Part shown: piece after piece, positions 1 through 8,593 of the stretch
Layout: each line of letters opens with the position of its first letter
Position numbering within the stretch: the first letter of the stretch is position 1
Notes under the pieces: generated by a model
The model's database searches: none
Told to the model about the DNA's origin: nothing
What the model saw: the letters and a program-made list of their open reading frames with translations, nothing else
Made by a program: the position numbers and the translations under genes
Assembly: GCF_009469615.1 (NCBI RefSeq)
Contig: NZ_SSXX01000009.1
Location: 1 to 64,000 of the forward strand
DNA length: 64,000 bases
Origin: Dechloromonas sp. H13
GTDB taxonomy: Bacteria > Pseudomonadota > Gammaproteobacteria > Burkholderiales > Rhodocyclaceae
Direction: 5' to 3'

Positions 1-132
1 ATCGACCGTGCCCACCATCTGCCGCTATGGCTGCATCACTACAACTGGCACAGACCTCATGCCAGCCTTCAATATCAGCCGCCTATCTCCCGCATCACCT
101 CACTGAACAACCTGGTGGGTTTACACAACTAG
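1..132 (+). pseudogene. IS481-type transposase, 3' end only
   Basis: From base 1 the frame reads an integrase-core C-terminus containing LHHYNWHRPHASLQYQPP and ends ...NNLVGLHN with a TAG stop at 130-132. The YNWHRPHASL block is typical of the last part of IS481-family DDE transposases. The 5' part lies outside the window, so it cannot be said whether the element is intact. No clear terminal inverted repeat was identified downstream. Confidence 0.75.
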
Positions 133-172
133 ATGCCGATCAGAAGCGTCTAGGGAAGCTGTGGCGATTCAC

Positions 173-1051
173 TTACGGAAAATAACGCCACGCAATCCCG
201 TCTGCCAACTCTTCTACAGCGCCATGTATCAATGCGGCGGCAATTTCTGGATCGTTGGCCAAGCGCTTTATGGCTTCCTCACCCAAGAGGCTACGGGTAA
301 CCGTTACTTCGGATTCTGCCAAATATCGATATTCAGGTTCGAATGTGATGGCATTCAAAGGCAAGTTGAACTCCAATTTGACGCCGCATTGATCTTCCGG
401 CTTCCCCCAAGTTAAAGTCATTTCAAGTTCGCCACCAATAATTACCGATTTTCCCAGACCTTGGTGGACCTCCTCAAATGCATCATGTGACCAAGGGGCC
501 TTTGGTTTTTCCGAGAACTGCAGATGCTTATCGATGATTATCGGCAGTAGACGGGCCTCAAGCCCTTTTGCAGCGAAGTGTTTGCGGAGTTTTTTGTCCA
601 GCAATGCCGGAATTGAGTCCTTCCAGAAAATAGCCTTTAGCCGGCCCGCCACATCGCCGCCATCAGCGCTCCAGATATCTCGACAAGGTTTTAAATATTG
701 TTCCCGGGCGGCCTCTACAGCGGGTGTGGTTGCCATACCAGCGATAATCGCGAGCGGAGCAAAGACTAGGGCTGGTGGGAAGTAGGGAGAGGCAATTGCA
801 ACCTCCGCCAATACCTCGGTAATTTCTGTTGCTGTTTTGGTTCCGCCTTCTAGCTTCATTCCTGCAAGGCTCCAGCTCTCCCGCACAGCTGGGTACGGGG
901 ACGCCGCTCTAAGTGCTAGAGGTGCTTCATATGTCACCGCAATATCTGAAATTCCAAAGAATTTAGGAATCTCTTTATATGGACCTGCCTTTGGTGTCGA
1001 ACACCCTGCCGCAATAAAAACTGCTGAAAGGCATGTTACGAGTTTATGCAT
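173..1051 (-). CDS. Putative lipoprotein, function unknown
   Basis: This 292-residue protein starts with MHKLVTCLSAVFIAAGCSTP, a lipoprotein signal peptide with lipobox IAAGC (acylated Cys near residue 17). The mature part is predicted to face the periplasm. A hydrophobic stretch around residues 85-108 (IASPYFPPALVFAPLAIIAG) could be a membrane-associated helix. I recognise no family. Its ATG overlaps the stop codon of the upstream lipoprotein gene by one base (TAATG), so the two are almost certainly co-translated. Codon use is visibly more AT-rich than the paa genes, consistent with an acquired strip next to the transposase end. Confidence 0.7.
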   Translation of the reverse strand: MHKLVTCLSAVFIAAGCSTPKAGPYKEIPKFFGISDIAVTYEAPLALRAASPYPAVRESWSLAGMKLEGGTKTATEITEVLAEVAIASPYFPPALVFAPLAIIAGMATTPAVEAAREQYLKPCRDIWSADGGDVAGRLKAIFWKDSIPALLDKKLRKHFAAKGLEARLLPIIIDKHLQFSEKPKAPWSHDAFEEVHQGLGKSVIIGGELEMTLTWGKPEDQCGVKLEFNLPLNAITFEPEYRYLAESEVTVTRSLLGEEAIKRLANDPEIAAALIHGAVEELADGIAWRYFP

Positions 1052-1635
1052 TAAGGATTAACTTTTTTTGAAAACTCTAGGCTTTGCAAGACACGGTCAC
1101 ATTGTTCCCGAAATTTTCCTGAAATCGAGGCAAATGATCCAGACTGCCGAGATTCGAAGCATGTCGCCCAAACGATGGACCGTGGCAAATTAGGGTCTCG
1201 GCATGCACGACCGATTCTTAGATAGTAAAAATATTGCACGTAGCCAACACTTCTGATTGCGGCGCAGTCCGTTCTCAAATTCTCATCAAAATACACCTCT
1301 ACCCGGTGCCGATGATTGGAAATATGCATTTTGGGTGTAATCAGCCGATCAATTTCTTCCCTAAGCAGTTCCTGTGTCGAAATGTCGCGTGACTCGGCAT
1401 TATGTCTCCAAATGCGTATAGACCATTCCGACTCGACTTCAGGGTTCCATTCGTGGAAATTGATGAAATCACTTGAGGCTCCTTTACGCCAACTTTCGCC
1501 TTTCGGTGACAAAAAACTGTACCCATCTCTGGCTATTCGGGCATCTGGTTCTGTAATTGGCGTGGCAATTGTGCAACCGCTCAGCAACGCTGCATGCATC
1601 AATGTTGCGATTAAGAATGTTCGAGTCATCTTCAA
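1051..1635 (-). CDS. Putative lipoprotein, function unknown
   Basis: This 194-residue protein begins MKMTRTFLIATLMHAALLSGCT, with a lipobox LLSGC and Cys near residue 21. It is predicted to be exported and lipidated. The mature part contains four further cysteines that could form disulfides (in RTDCAAI, IGRACRD, WATCFES and REQCDRV). No recognisable domain. It is the first gene of a two-gene operon with the lipoprotein gene at 173-1051, joined by a TAATG overlap. Lower GC than the flanking chromosome suggests horizontal acquisition. Confidence 0.7.
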   Translation of the reverse strand: MKMTRTFLIATLMHAALLSGCTIATPITEPDARIARDGYSFLSPKGESWRKGASSDFINFHEWNPEVESEWSIRIWRHNAESRDISTQELLREEIDRLITPKMHISNHRHRVEVYFDENLRTDCAAIRSVGYVQYFYYLRIGRACRDPNLPRSIVWATCFESRQSGSFASISGKFREQCDRVLQSLEFSKKVNP

Positions 1636-1690
1636 ATTTTCCCTGGTAGCGTTCAGTTGTAGAACTTGCGACCAGATCTGACATTTCCAA

Positions 1691-2236
1691 TATTGTCAGG
1701 TGATGAGCGTCAGGCCAAATGCAGGTTGAAGGCTTTCTCTTTCCACGCCTCGATTCCTGCGATCAGGGCTAGTAGAGCCGTACGCTTGCGATAAATCATA
1801 CTCTCGTGAGGCCGCTCTTTGTTGCAGTGGTCGGCTGGGCCTCGATGTCTGCCTTTAACTTCTTCCAGAGGTTTCTGGGCCTCAGCTTTCCTGACTTAGC
1901 TACTTCCGCTATAGATCGAGAGTTCGCGTTCGATAGCGCGGTGAACTGAGTTTCAGCGCCAAGCGGAACCAATTTCAGTTGACGGCCGCAATACCTATAG
2001 CATGATCGACCCGGGCTGTCTGACTGGACTGGCCGAGTCGCTTCCGTGATCCGGCCGTCCGGAACCAGAGTGGAACGGCCGTTCGGCTGACCGCTTACAG
2101 GAAATGCTCAACGGCAGCAGTTGGCCGGATAAAGTCTAATGACGAACAGATGTCAGTTCGCCGCCGTTATAAACAGTGCCGTTGTCGGTGGTCAGGCAAG
2201 GTGTCGTCTCGCGCTTGCCCAAGGCAAATTTGACCA
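1691..2236. other. Gene-poor stretch with decayed reading frames
   Basis: No convincing gene. On the minus strand a frame stays open from about 2113 to a TGA at 1796-1798 (about 105 codons) with no ATG or GTG start. It includes a lysine-rich piece (RPRNLWKKLKADIEAQP). A second minus frame, ending with TGA at 1710-1712, carries CNKERPHES, which weakly resembles transposase C-termini. These look like remnants of a degraded mobile element rather than active genes. Confidence 0.4.
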
Positions 2237-2854
2237 TCAGGCCCCGCGCTTCTTCAGTTCGGTCAGTGGCACCACGTCCGGCATCTCGATGCGCTTACGG
2301 CCGGCCTCGACCGCCGTCAGCGGCGCCGTTTCGACCAGCGTCGCCAGGCAGCGCCGGGTCAGCTCCTGGTAGGTGCGGGTGCCGTCGACCTTCCAGGCCA
2401 TTTCCTCTGCGCTCAGCGGGCGAATCACCTTGGCCGGCACGCCGGCGGCCAGCATGCGCGGCGGCACCTCCTGGCTGGCCTTGACGAAGGCCGAGGCGGC
2501 GACGATGCTGGATTCGCCGATCACCGCGTTGTCCATGATCACCGCGTTCATGCCGATCAGCGCGTTGTTCCCGATGCGGCAGCCGTGCAACACGGCGCCG
2601 TGCCCGATGTGGCCGTTTTCCCCGACCACCGTGTCGGTGCCGGGAAAGCCGTGCATCACGCAGGTGTCCTGCAGGTTGGCGCCGGCTTCCAGGATCAGCC
2701 GGCCAAAGTCGCCACGCAGGCTGGCACAGGGGCCGACGTAGCAGCCGGGGCCGACGATGACGTCGCCGATCAGCACGGCGCTGGGATGGACGTAGGCGGT
2801 GGGGTCGACGACCGGGACGATGCCGTCGATGGCATAAACGCGCAAATTTGACAT
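2237..2854 (-). CDS. paaY: PaaY, hexapeptide-repeat (gamma-carbonic anhydrase-like) thioesterase
   Basis: This 205-residue protein has the left-handed beta-helix hexapeptide pattern ([25 protein letters not shown], written here as the run from about residue 25 to 50) and the histidines of the gamma-class carbonic anhydrase fold ([17 protein letters not shown]). In known paa pathways PaaY is a thioesterase that removes dead-end CoA adducts such as 2-hydroxycyclohepta-1,4,6-triene-1-formyl-CoA. The ATG at 2854 is preferred; an in-frame TTG at 2860 is closer to the AAGGA sequence, so the start is slightly uncertain. It is transcribed divergently from the IclR-type regulator gene. Confidence 0.85.
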   Translation of the reverse strand: MSNLRVYAIDGIVPVVDPTAYVHPSAVLIGDVIVGPGCYVGPCASLRGDFGRLILEAGANLQDTCVMHGFPGTDTVVGENGHIGHGAVLHGCRIGNNALIGMNAVIMDNAVIGESSIVAASAFVKASQEVPPRMLAAGVPAKVIRPLSAEEMAWKVDGTRTYQELTRRCLATLVETAPLTAVEAGRKRIEMPDVVPLTELKKRGA

Positions 2855-2927
2855 AAGCAAATGTTTTCCTTTGAAGTTCTGATTTATTATAGAACTAGTT
2901 TTGAATAACGGAATTCAGGGGGCGGTC
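2855..2927. promoter_or_regulatory. Divergent paaY / iclR-type intergenic promoter region
   Basis: This 73-bp AT-rich gap lies between two divergent starts. It contains TATTAT (2884-2889), a candidate -10, and the palindrome AACTAGTT (2893-2900) with a flanking near-symmetric AT-rich stretch. An autoregulating IclR-type protein would be expected to bind here, but that is inference. Confidence 0.4.
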
Positions 2928-3728
2928 ATGAGCGATGAACTGGAAGGCAAGCACGGCGTCCAGTCGCTGGAAATCGGCATGGGCATCCTGCGCGCCATGG
3001 CCGATGGCCAGCGCTCGATGATGCTCAAAGATATCGCGGCGGCGGCAGGCATGCCGGCCTCCAAGGCGCACCGCTACCTGGTCAGCCTGATCCGCGCCGG
3101 CCTGGTCGACCAGGATCCGATGACCTCGCGCTACGATCTCGGCAGCTTCGCGCTCAGTCTCGGCCTCGTCGCGCTCGACCGGCTGGATCGCGTCCGCCTC
3201 GGCCTGAGCGCGATTACCGAGATGCGCGACGAAATCAACCAGACCACGGCGCTCGCCGTCTGGGGCGACCGCGGGCCGGTCGTCGTGCGCTGGGAGCGCC
3301 CGCGGCGCCCGATCACGGTCAACGTCACTACCGGTACTGCCCTCGAATTGCTCAGCACGGCCGCCGGTCGTGTCTTCGCCGCCTGGATGCCGAAAAAGCT
3401 CGTCTCCCCGCTGATTGCGGAGGAGCTGAAGAATGCCAGGCTGCCGCCGGAACTGAAGAGCAGGGCAGCCGTCGAGGCGTTGCTGGCCGAAATTCGCGCC
3501 CAGGGCTATGCGGCGACCAATGGCCAGCACAAGGTTGCCGGCGTCGAGGCGGTGGCGGCGCCGGTCTTCAATTTCAAGAACGAGATCACGATGGCGATCC
3601 TCGTCGTCGGCGTCCAGGGCATGCTCGACATCAGCCCGGCGGGCGACGTGATCACGAGCCTCAAGCGCCATGCCGAGGCCCTTTCGCTGCGTCTCGGCGC
3701 GCATGGGGAACCGAAGCTTCCCGCCTAA
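2928..3728 (+). CDS. IclR-family transcriptional regulator
   Basis: This 266-residue protein has an N-terminal winged helix-turn-helix (LKDIAAAAGMPASKAHRYLV, about residues 35-55) and the C-terminal IclR effector domain (TTALAVWGDRGPVVV, LLSTAAGRVFAAW, GYAATNGQHKVAGVEAVAAP). IclR proteins often control aromatic-acid catabolism genes and respond to small acids or CoA esters. The ATG at 2928 follows a GGGGGCG ribosome site; an upstream TTG at 2901 has none. It is divergent from paaY and converges on the thioesterase gene with a 4-base overlap. Its position at the end of the paa locus suggests it regulates paa genes, though TetR-type PaaR or GntR-type PaaX is more usual. Confidence 0.85.
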   Translation: MSDELEGKHGVQSLEIGMGILRAMADGQRSMMLKDIAAAAGMPASKAHRYLVSLIRAGLVDQDPMTSRYDLGSFALSLGLVALDRLDRVRLGLSAITEMRDEINQTTALAVWGDRGPVVVRWERPRRPITVNVTTGTALELLSTAAGRVFAAWMPKKLVSPLIAEELKNARLPPELKSRAAVEALLAEIRAQGYAATNGQHKVAGVEAVAAPVFNFKNEITMAILVVGVQGMLDISPAGDVITSLKRHAEALSLRLGAHGEPKLPA

Positions 3729-4225
3729 CGGGCCTTGACGGCCTGGCTGCGCTGCTCGAATTCCTCACGCAGCTCGCGGCGGATCCTGGCGGCTGCGAAA
3801 CGGCGTCGCTCTTCGTCCGACGACGGGACGAACAGCGGAACCGCGCAGGACTTTCCATCGTCGTCGACAGCGACCATGGTGAAAAAGCAGCTGTTGGCGT
3901 GGCGCAGGACCTGGGTCCGGATGTTTTCGGCAATGACCTTGATGCCCACCTCCATCGACGTCCGGCCGGTGTAATTCACGGACGCGAGAAACGTCACCAT
4001 CTCGCCGACATGGATGGGTTGGCGAAACATCACCTGATCGACCGACAGGGTGACGACATACTTTCCGGCATAGCGGCTGGCGCACGCGTAGGCCACCTGG
4101 TCGAGCAGTTTCAGGACGATTCCGCCATGCACGTTGCCCGAGAAATTGGCCATGTCCGGGGTCATCAGCAGGGTCATGGTCATTTGCCGGCTGGGCAGGG
4201 CGGTATCGAGGGCGGGCGTCGTCAT
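3725..4225 (-). CDS. Acyl-CoA thioesterase, hotdog fold (YciA/BACH-like)
   Basis: This 166-residue single hotdog domain has the cytosolic acyl-CoA thioester hydrolase signature: MANFSGNVHGGIVLKLLDQVAY (about residues 24-45, with the NVHGG loop and catalytic Asp), then SVDQVMFRQPIHVGEMV and GRTSMEVGIKV. It likely hydrolyses acyl-CoA esters, relieving CoA trapping during aromatic degradation. It lies downstream of the crotonase gene, separated by a GC-rich hairpin, and its tail overlaps the end of the IclR gene by 4 bp on the opposite strand. Exact substrate unknown. Confidence 0.8.
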   Translation of the reverse strand: MTTPALDTALPSRQMTMTLLMTPDMANFSGNVHGGIVLKLLDQVAYACASRYAGKYVVTLSVDQVMFRQPIHVGEMVTFLASVNYTGRTSMEVGIKVIAENIRTQVLRHANSCFFTMVAVDDDGKSCAVPLFVPSSDEERRRFAAARIRRELREEFEQRSQAVKAR

Positions 4226-4254
4226 GGATGGATTTCCCGGGGTTGATGATCGAA

Positions 4255-4283
4255 CGCCGGCGGCATCGGTGACGCCGCCGGCG
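4255..4283 (-). terminator. GC-rich hairpin after the distal crotonase gene
   Basis: A perfect 10-bp inverted repeat (CGCCGGCGGC / GCCGCCGGCG) with a 9-base loop lies 11 bp beyond the stop of the crotonase gene at 4295. There is no T-tract, so it may weaken or end the paa transcript, or act as an mRNA 3' stabiliser. Confidence 0.4.
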
Positions 4284-4294
4284 CATCGGTTCCG

Positions 4295-5077
4295 CTATTG
4301 CAACCAGGCGGGCGTACGCTTTTCGAGGAAGGAGGCGATCCCGTCCCGGGCTTCGTCAGTGGCGCGCTGGCGGGCGATACGGCGGGCGGTTTCCTCGCTG
4401 ATGATTTCGTCGATTTTTTGACCGTCGACCGCAGCGATCAGCTCCTTGGCCGCCTTCTGGGCGAGCGGGCCGCCGGCCAGCAGCGCGTCGACCAGCTGGC
4501 CGACGCAGGCGTCGAGTTCCTCGACCGGCACCACCTCGCCGACCAGGCCGATGGCCAGCGCACGCTCGGCACCAATCCGCTCGGCGCTCTGGAAGTAGCG
4601 CAGGGCGTGGCGCGGGCCGATGGCGCGCAGCACGTAGGGGCTGATCGCCGAGGGGATGATGCCGAAGCGGACTTCCGAGGTCGAAAACACCGCGTCGCTC
4701 GCCGCCACCGCCATGTCGCAGGCGGCGGTCAGGCCGGTGCCGCCGCCCAGCGCGGCGCCCTGCACGCGGGCGATGGTCGGCTTGCTCATCTGCGACAGCG
4801 TGCGCAGCATGCCGGCGAACTTGCGGGCGTCGTCGAGGTTCTGCTCGTGGGTGAATTGCGATGCGCGCTTCATCCAGTTGAGGTCGGCGCCGGCCGAGAA
4901 ATGCTTGCCGCGGCCGCCGAGGACGACGACGCGCACTGTCGGGTCGGCGTCGAGTTCCTTGCAGGCGGTGGCCAGCTCGGCGATCAGCTGTTCGTCGAAG
5001 GCGTTGAAGACGGCCGGGCGGTTCATCCAGATGGTGGCGAGCTTGCCGGCGCGTTCGATTTCCAGGGTTTCGTACAT
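4295..5077 (-). CDS. Enoyl-CoA hydratase/isomerase family protein (methylglutaconyl-CoA hydratase-like)
   Basis: This 260-residue crotonase starts MYETLEIERAGKLATIWMNR. It has the oxyanion-hole segments GKHFSAGADLNWMK and QGAALGGGTGLTAACD, and RFGIIPSAISPYVLRAIGPR. The pattern SAGADLNWMKR and IIPSAISPYV resembles LiuC/methylglutaconyl-CoA and geranoyl-CoA hydratases more than PaaF. The longer open frame upstream is not used because the ATG at 5077 lies directly after paaF (8-bp gap). Being the last gene of the paa operon, it may serve as a second hydratase for ring-cleavage products. Its specificity cannot be read from sequence. Confidence 0.75.
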   Translation of the reverse strand: MYETLEIERAGKLATIWMNRPAVFNAFDEQLIAELATACKELDADPTVRVVVLGGRGKHFSAGADLNWMKRASQFTHEQNLDDARKFAGMLRTLSQMSKPTIARVQGAALGGGTGLTAACDMAVAASDAVFSTSEVRFGIIPSAISPYVLRAIGPRHALRYFQSAERIGAERALAIGLVGEVVPVEELDACVGQLVDALLAGGPLAQKAAKELIAAVDGQKIDEIISEETARRIARQRATDEARDGIASFLEKRTPAWLQ

Positions 5078-5085
5078 GGCGGGCC

Positions 5086-5859
5086 TCAGCGGTTCCTGAA
5101 GCCCGGCTTGCGCTTCTCGGCGAAGGCGGCCATGCCTTCCTTCTGGTCCTCCAGCGCGAAGGCGGCATGGAACACCCGGCGCTCGAACAGCAGCCCCTCG
5201 TTCAGCGACGACTCGAAGGCGCGATTCACCGACTCCTTGATCATCATCACCACCGGCAGCGAGAAGCCGGCGATGGTGCGCGCCGCATCCAGCGTCACGT
5301 CGAGCAACTGGTCGGCCGGCACGACGCGGGCCACCAGCCCGGCCTTCTCGGCTTCCGCCGCATCCATCATCCGTGCCGTCAGGCACAGGTCCATCGCCTT
5401 GGCCTTGCCCACCGCGCGCGGCAGCCGTTGCGTGCCGCCGGCGCCGGGCAGGGTGCCGAGCTTGATTTCCGGCTGGCCGAACTTCGCCGTGTCGGCGGCG
5501 AAGATCATGTCGCACATCATCGCCATCTCGCAGCCGCCGCCCAGCGCGAAGCCGGCCACCGCGGCGATCACCGGCTTGCGTGCCGTCTTGATGCGTTCCC
5601 AGTTGCGGGTGATGAAGTCGGTCTTGTAGGCGTGCATGTAATCGAATTCCTTCATGAAGCCGATGTCGGCGCCGGCGGCGAAGGCCTTCTCGCTACCGGT
5701 GATGACGATGCAGCCGATGTTCTCGTCGGCCTCGAAGGCGTCGATGGCGGCGGCGATGCCGTCGACCACGGCGTTGTTCAGCGCGTTCAGCGCTTCCGGC
5801 CGGTTGAGGCGGATCAGCCCGACCTTGCCGAGGGTTTCGGTGAGTACGACCTGGGTCAT
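5086..5859 (-). CDS. paaF: PaaF, 2,3-dehydroadipyl-CoA hydratase
   Basis: This 257-residue crotonase has both catalytic glutamates of true enoyl-CoA hydratases: [11 protein letters not shown] (near residue 114) and [20 protein letters not shown] (near residue 134). Family knowledge places it in hydration of dehydroadipyl-CoA to 3-hydroxyadipyl-CoA in the lower phenylacetate pathway. It sits 36 bp after paaE and 8 bp before a second crotonase gene in the same operon. Generic short-chain enoyl-CoA hydratase activity is also possible. Confidence 0.82.
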   Translation of the reverse strand: MTQVVLTETLGKVGLIRLNRPEALNALNNAVVDGIAAAIDAFEADENIGCIVITGSEKAFAAGADIGFMKEFDYMHAYKTDFITRNWERIKTARKPVIAAVAGFALGGGCEMAMMCDMIFAADTAKFGQPEIKLGTLPGAGGTQRLPRAVGKAKAMDLCLTARMMDAAEAEKAGLVARVVPADQLLDVTLDAARTIAGFSLPVVMMIKESVNRAFESSLNEGLLFERRVFHAAFALEDQKEGMAAFAEKRKPGFRNR

Positions 5860-5895
5860 GTCTATTGTCTCCGGTTTGGTTCTTGTCGGGCCTGC

Positions 5896-6993
5896 TCAGC
5901 GCTCGTCGAAGCTGACGGTCAGCTGCTTTGTCGTCGCGCGCGCCTGGCAGCTGAGGACGTAGCCCAGCTTCATCTCGTCGCTTTCCAGCGTGAAGTTCTT
6001 GTCCATCACCACCTCGCCGCACAGCACCTTGGCGCGGCAGGTGCAGCAGACACCGGCCTTGCACGAGAAGGGCAGGTCGAGGCCGGCGTTGAGCGCGGCA
6101 TCCAGCACGTGCTCGTCGGCGGCGATCTGCAGCTCGTGTTCCTTGCCGTCGAGGACGACGGTCAGCGCGATGTCCTTGGCGGCGGCCTGCTTGAGCGGTG
6201 CCGCGTCGGTGTCGGCCTGGATCTTGGCCGCCTGCGCCGGGCCGGAGGTGAAGCGTTCGGTATAGACGCGGCTTGCCGGAACGCCGGCTTCGATCAATGC
6301 CTTTTCGGTCGCCTCGATCATCGCTTCCGGGCCACAGATGAAGACCTCGTCCATGCTGGCCGCCGGCAGCAGGGCGGCGATCACCGCGCGCACCTTGTCA
6401 CCGTCGATGCGGCCCTGCAGCAGGTCGACTTCCTGCGCCTGGCGCGACAGGACGTGGATCAGCGTAAGGCGGTCGGGGAAGCGGTCCTTGAGGTCCTGCA
6501 GGGCCTCGTTGAACATCACGCTGGACATCCGGCGGTTGCCGTAGACCAGGGTGAATTTGGATTCCGGCTGCTCTTCCAGCGTCGTCGCGGCGATCGACAG
6601 GATGGGCGTGATTCCCGAGCCGGCGGCGAAGCCGACGCGGTGGATGGCGCGCTTCTTCCTGACCGTGAAGCGGCCTTCCGGCGGCATCACGTCGAGCTTG
6701 TCGCCGGCCTTGAGGGTCTGCGCCGCCCAGTTGGAGAAGAGGCCGCCCTCGACCGGGCGGATGCCGATCTCCAGCTCGCCGGCGCGCGCCAGGCGGCTGC
6801 GCGGGCTGCTGATTGAATAGGTGCGGCGGACATCCTCGCCGTTGAGCAGGGTGCGCAGGGTGAGGAACTGGCCCGGCTCGAAGCTGAAGGCATCGCGGAC
6901 GGGGGCGGGAATGTCGAAGGTGACCGCCACCGAGCCGGCCGCTTCGGGGCTGACACGCTTGACGGTGAGTTCGTGAAAACGGAGGGCTGACAT
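5896..6993 (-). CDS. paaE: PaaE, reductase subunit of phenylacetyl-CoA 1,2-epoxidase
   Basis: This 365-residue protein has an N-terminal FAD-binding domain (RTYSISS), a central NAD(P)H-binding domain (GSGITPILSI, VYGNRR, CGPEAMIE) and a C-terminal plant-type [2Fe-2S] ferredoxin with CKAGVCCTCRAK and LSCQA cysteines. This domain order is diagnostic for PaaE. It passes electrons from NADPH to the PaaABC(D) diiron oxygenase. Length matches the family. It is 19 bp downstream of paaD. Confidence 0.95.
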   Translation of the reverse strand: MSALRFHELTVKRVSPEAAGSVAVTFDIPAPVRDAFSFEPGQFLTLRTLLNGEDVRRTYSISSPRSRLARAGELEIGIRPVEGGLFSNWAAQTLKAGDKLDVMPPEGRFTVRKKRAIHRVGFAAGSGITPILSIAATTLEEQPESKFTLVYGNRRMSSVMFNEALQDLKDRFPDRLTLIHVLSRQAQEVDLLQGRIDGDKVRAVIAALLPAASMDEVFICGPEAMIEATEKALIEAGVPASRVYTERFTSGPAQAAKIQADTDAAPLKQAAAKDIALTVVLDGKEHELQIAADEHVLDAALNAGLDLPFSCKAGVCCTCRAKVLCGEVVMDKNFTLESDEMKLGYVLSCQARATTKQLTVSFDER

Positions 6994-7012
6994 CTTGGGG
7001 CTCCGGTAAGGG

Positions 7013-7513
7013 CTAATAGGGCTTGAAATAGTCGAACGGTTCCTGGCAGTCGCGGCACTTGTAGAGTGCCTTGCAGGCCGTCGATCCGAAATGCGAGGTT
7101 TCGACCGTGTTGGCCGAACCGCAGTGCGGGCAGGGCACGGCTGGGGTCTGCGCCGGCTTCGCGATGAAGCGGACGACGCTGCTGCCGGCCGGCGTCGCGT
7201 GCGGCGGGGCGATACCGTAGGCGCGCAGCTTTTCCTTGCCGGACTCGGTCATCCAGTCGGTGGTCCACGCCGGCGCGAGCTGGGTGACGACGCGGGCCGG
7301 AATTCCGCATTTTTCGAGGGTCGACCGCACGTCGTCCTCGATCTGGCTCATCGCCGGGCAGCCGCTGTAGGTCGGGGTGATGACCACCTCCAGGCCGTCC
7401 GGGCCCTCCCGCACGTCGCGCAGGATGCCGAGGTCGCGCAGCGAGACGACCGGGATCTCCGGGTCGGCCAGGTCTTCCAGCGCGGCCCAGACGGCGGCGA
7501 GGTTCGTCGTCAT
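7013..7513 (-). CDS. paaD: PaaD, Fe-S/metal-type maturation subunit of the epoxidase
   Basis: This 166-residue protein has an N-terminal DUF59/MIP18 domain (LADPEIPVVSLRDLGILRDV, TYSGCPAMSQIEDDV) and a C-terminal cysteine-rich segment (CPHCGSANTVETSHFGSTAC, KCRDC) that probably binds metal. PaaD is needed for an active phenylacetyl-CoA epoxidase, probably in Fe-S or diiron maturation. The ATG at 7513 lies 4 bp after the paaC stop, implying coupled translation. Confidence 0.93.
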   Translation of the reverse strand: MTTNLAAVWAALEDLADPEIPVVSLRDLGILRDVREGPDGLEVVITPTYSGCPAMSQIEDDVRSTLEKCGIPARVVTQLAPAWTTDWMTESGKEKLRAYGIAPPHATPAGSSVVRFIAKPAQTPAVPCPHCGSANTVETSHFGSTACKALYKCRDCQEPFDYFKPY

Positions 7514-7517
7514 GGCT

Positions 7518-8300
7518 TTACCAGCTGCCGTTCGGGTGGGCGCGGGCCAGGCTCTGCATCTCGGCGAGCAGGAAGCCGAGGTGCTCGGAGTGGATGCCGT
7601 TCTTGCCTTCCGGGACGTAGCCGCCGACTTGCGGGCGGACCAGCGTCGCTTCGGCCAGCGCGGCGTCGACGATGGCATCCCAGTCGGCCTGCAACGTCGC
7701 GAGGTCGACGCCGATGCCGGCCGCGACTGCCGCCGATTCAACCGCGCTATGCGCCCAGAATTCCTGGGTGTAGGGGAAGAGATGGTCGAGCGCGGCCTGG
7801 GCGCGGATGTGCGATTCGTCGGTGCCGTCGCCGAGGCGGACCAGCCAGTCGCGCGAATGGCGCAGGTGGTAGCGCACCTCCTTGAGCGACTTGGCGGCGA
7901 TTGCGGCGAGGTCGGCGTTGGCCGACTTTTCCAGCGCTTCCCAGAGCAGCGCCATCAGCGCGCTGTAAAGGAAGTTGCGGACAATGGTCGTGCCGTAGTC
8001 GAGGCTGGCGTGGGCGTAGCCGGAAAGCGGGCCGTGGTGCGGCAGTTCGAGCAGCGTGTAGTTGCGGAACTCGTGCGTGTCGCGGAAGTAAGCCAGGCGG
8101 TCCTCGGTCGTGTTGCCGCCCTTGAGCGAGGCGACCAGCTGGTAGAGCAGGCGGGCCTGGCCGATCAGGTCGAGGCTGACGTTGGACAGCGCGATGTCCT
8201 CCTCGAGGATCGGCCCGTGGCCGCACCACTCGGCATTGCGCTGGCCGAGGACCAGGGCGTTGTCGGCGAGGTGCAGCAGGTAGTCGGTGGCGGCGTTCAT
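7518..8300 (-). CDS. paaC: PaaC, structural subunit of phenylacetyl-CoA 1,2-epoxidase
   Basis: This 260-residue ferritin-like protein carries typical PaaC segments: LGQRNAEWCGHGPILEEDIAL, SLDLIGQARLLYQLVA and VRYHLRHSRDWLVRLGDGT. In E. coli PaaC pairs with PaaA as a scaffold with a degenerate metal site. The ATG overlaps the paaB TGA by one base. The C-terminal KNGIHSEHLGFLLAEMQSLAR block is also characteristic. Confidence 0.94.
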   Translation of the reverse strand: MNAATDYLLHLADNALVLGQRNAEWCGHGPILEEDIALSNVSLDLIGQARLLYQLVASLKGGNTTEDRLAYFRDTHEFRNYTLLELPHHGPLSGYAHASLDYGTTIVRNFLYSALMALLWEALEKSANADLAAIAAKSLKEVRYHLRHSRDWLVRLGDGTDESHIRAQAALDHLFPYTQEFWAHSAVESAAVAAGIGVDLATLQADWDAIVDAALAEATLVRPQVGGYVPEGKNGIHSEHLGFLLAEMQSLARAHPNGSW

Positions 8301-8593
8301 CACATGTGCCCCACTTCTTCCGGGATCTCGTAGAAGGTCGGGTGGCGGTAGATCTTGTCGGCCGCCGGGTCGAACAGTTCGCCCTTCTCGTCCGGGTTGC
8401 TGGCGGTGATCGCCTTCGACTCGACGACCCAGATGCTGACGCCTTCCTGGCGGCGGGTGTAGACGTCGCGCGCCATTTCCAGCGCCTGCGCCGCGTCGGC
8501 GGCGTGCAGGCTGCCGCAGTGCTTGTGTTCGAGGCCCTGCTTGCTGCGGACGAAAACTTCCCAGAGCGGCCATTCTTTCAGTGCGGTAGTCAT
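8300..8593 (-). CDS. paaB: PaaB, small subunit of phenylacetyl-CoA 1,2-epoxidase
   Basis: This 97-residue protein starts [20 protein letters not shown] and contains [28 protein letters not shown] (about residues 21-48), diagnostic of PaaB, which bridges the PaaAC heterodimers. The ATG at 8593 overlaps the end of paaA by 4 bp and its TGA overlaps the paaC start, giving tight translational coupling. A longer upstream frame is not used. Confidence 0.94.
   Translation of the reverse strand: MTTALKEWPLWEVFVRSKQGLEHKHCGSLHAADAAQALEMARDVYTRRQEGVSIWVVESKAITASNPDEKGELFDPAADKIYRHPTFYEIPEEVGHM

Noticed and set aside
5167..6816. 549-codon plus-strand frame across paaF and paaE
   Set aside because: It is a shadow frame; the minus-strand genes carry diagnostic motifs.
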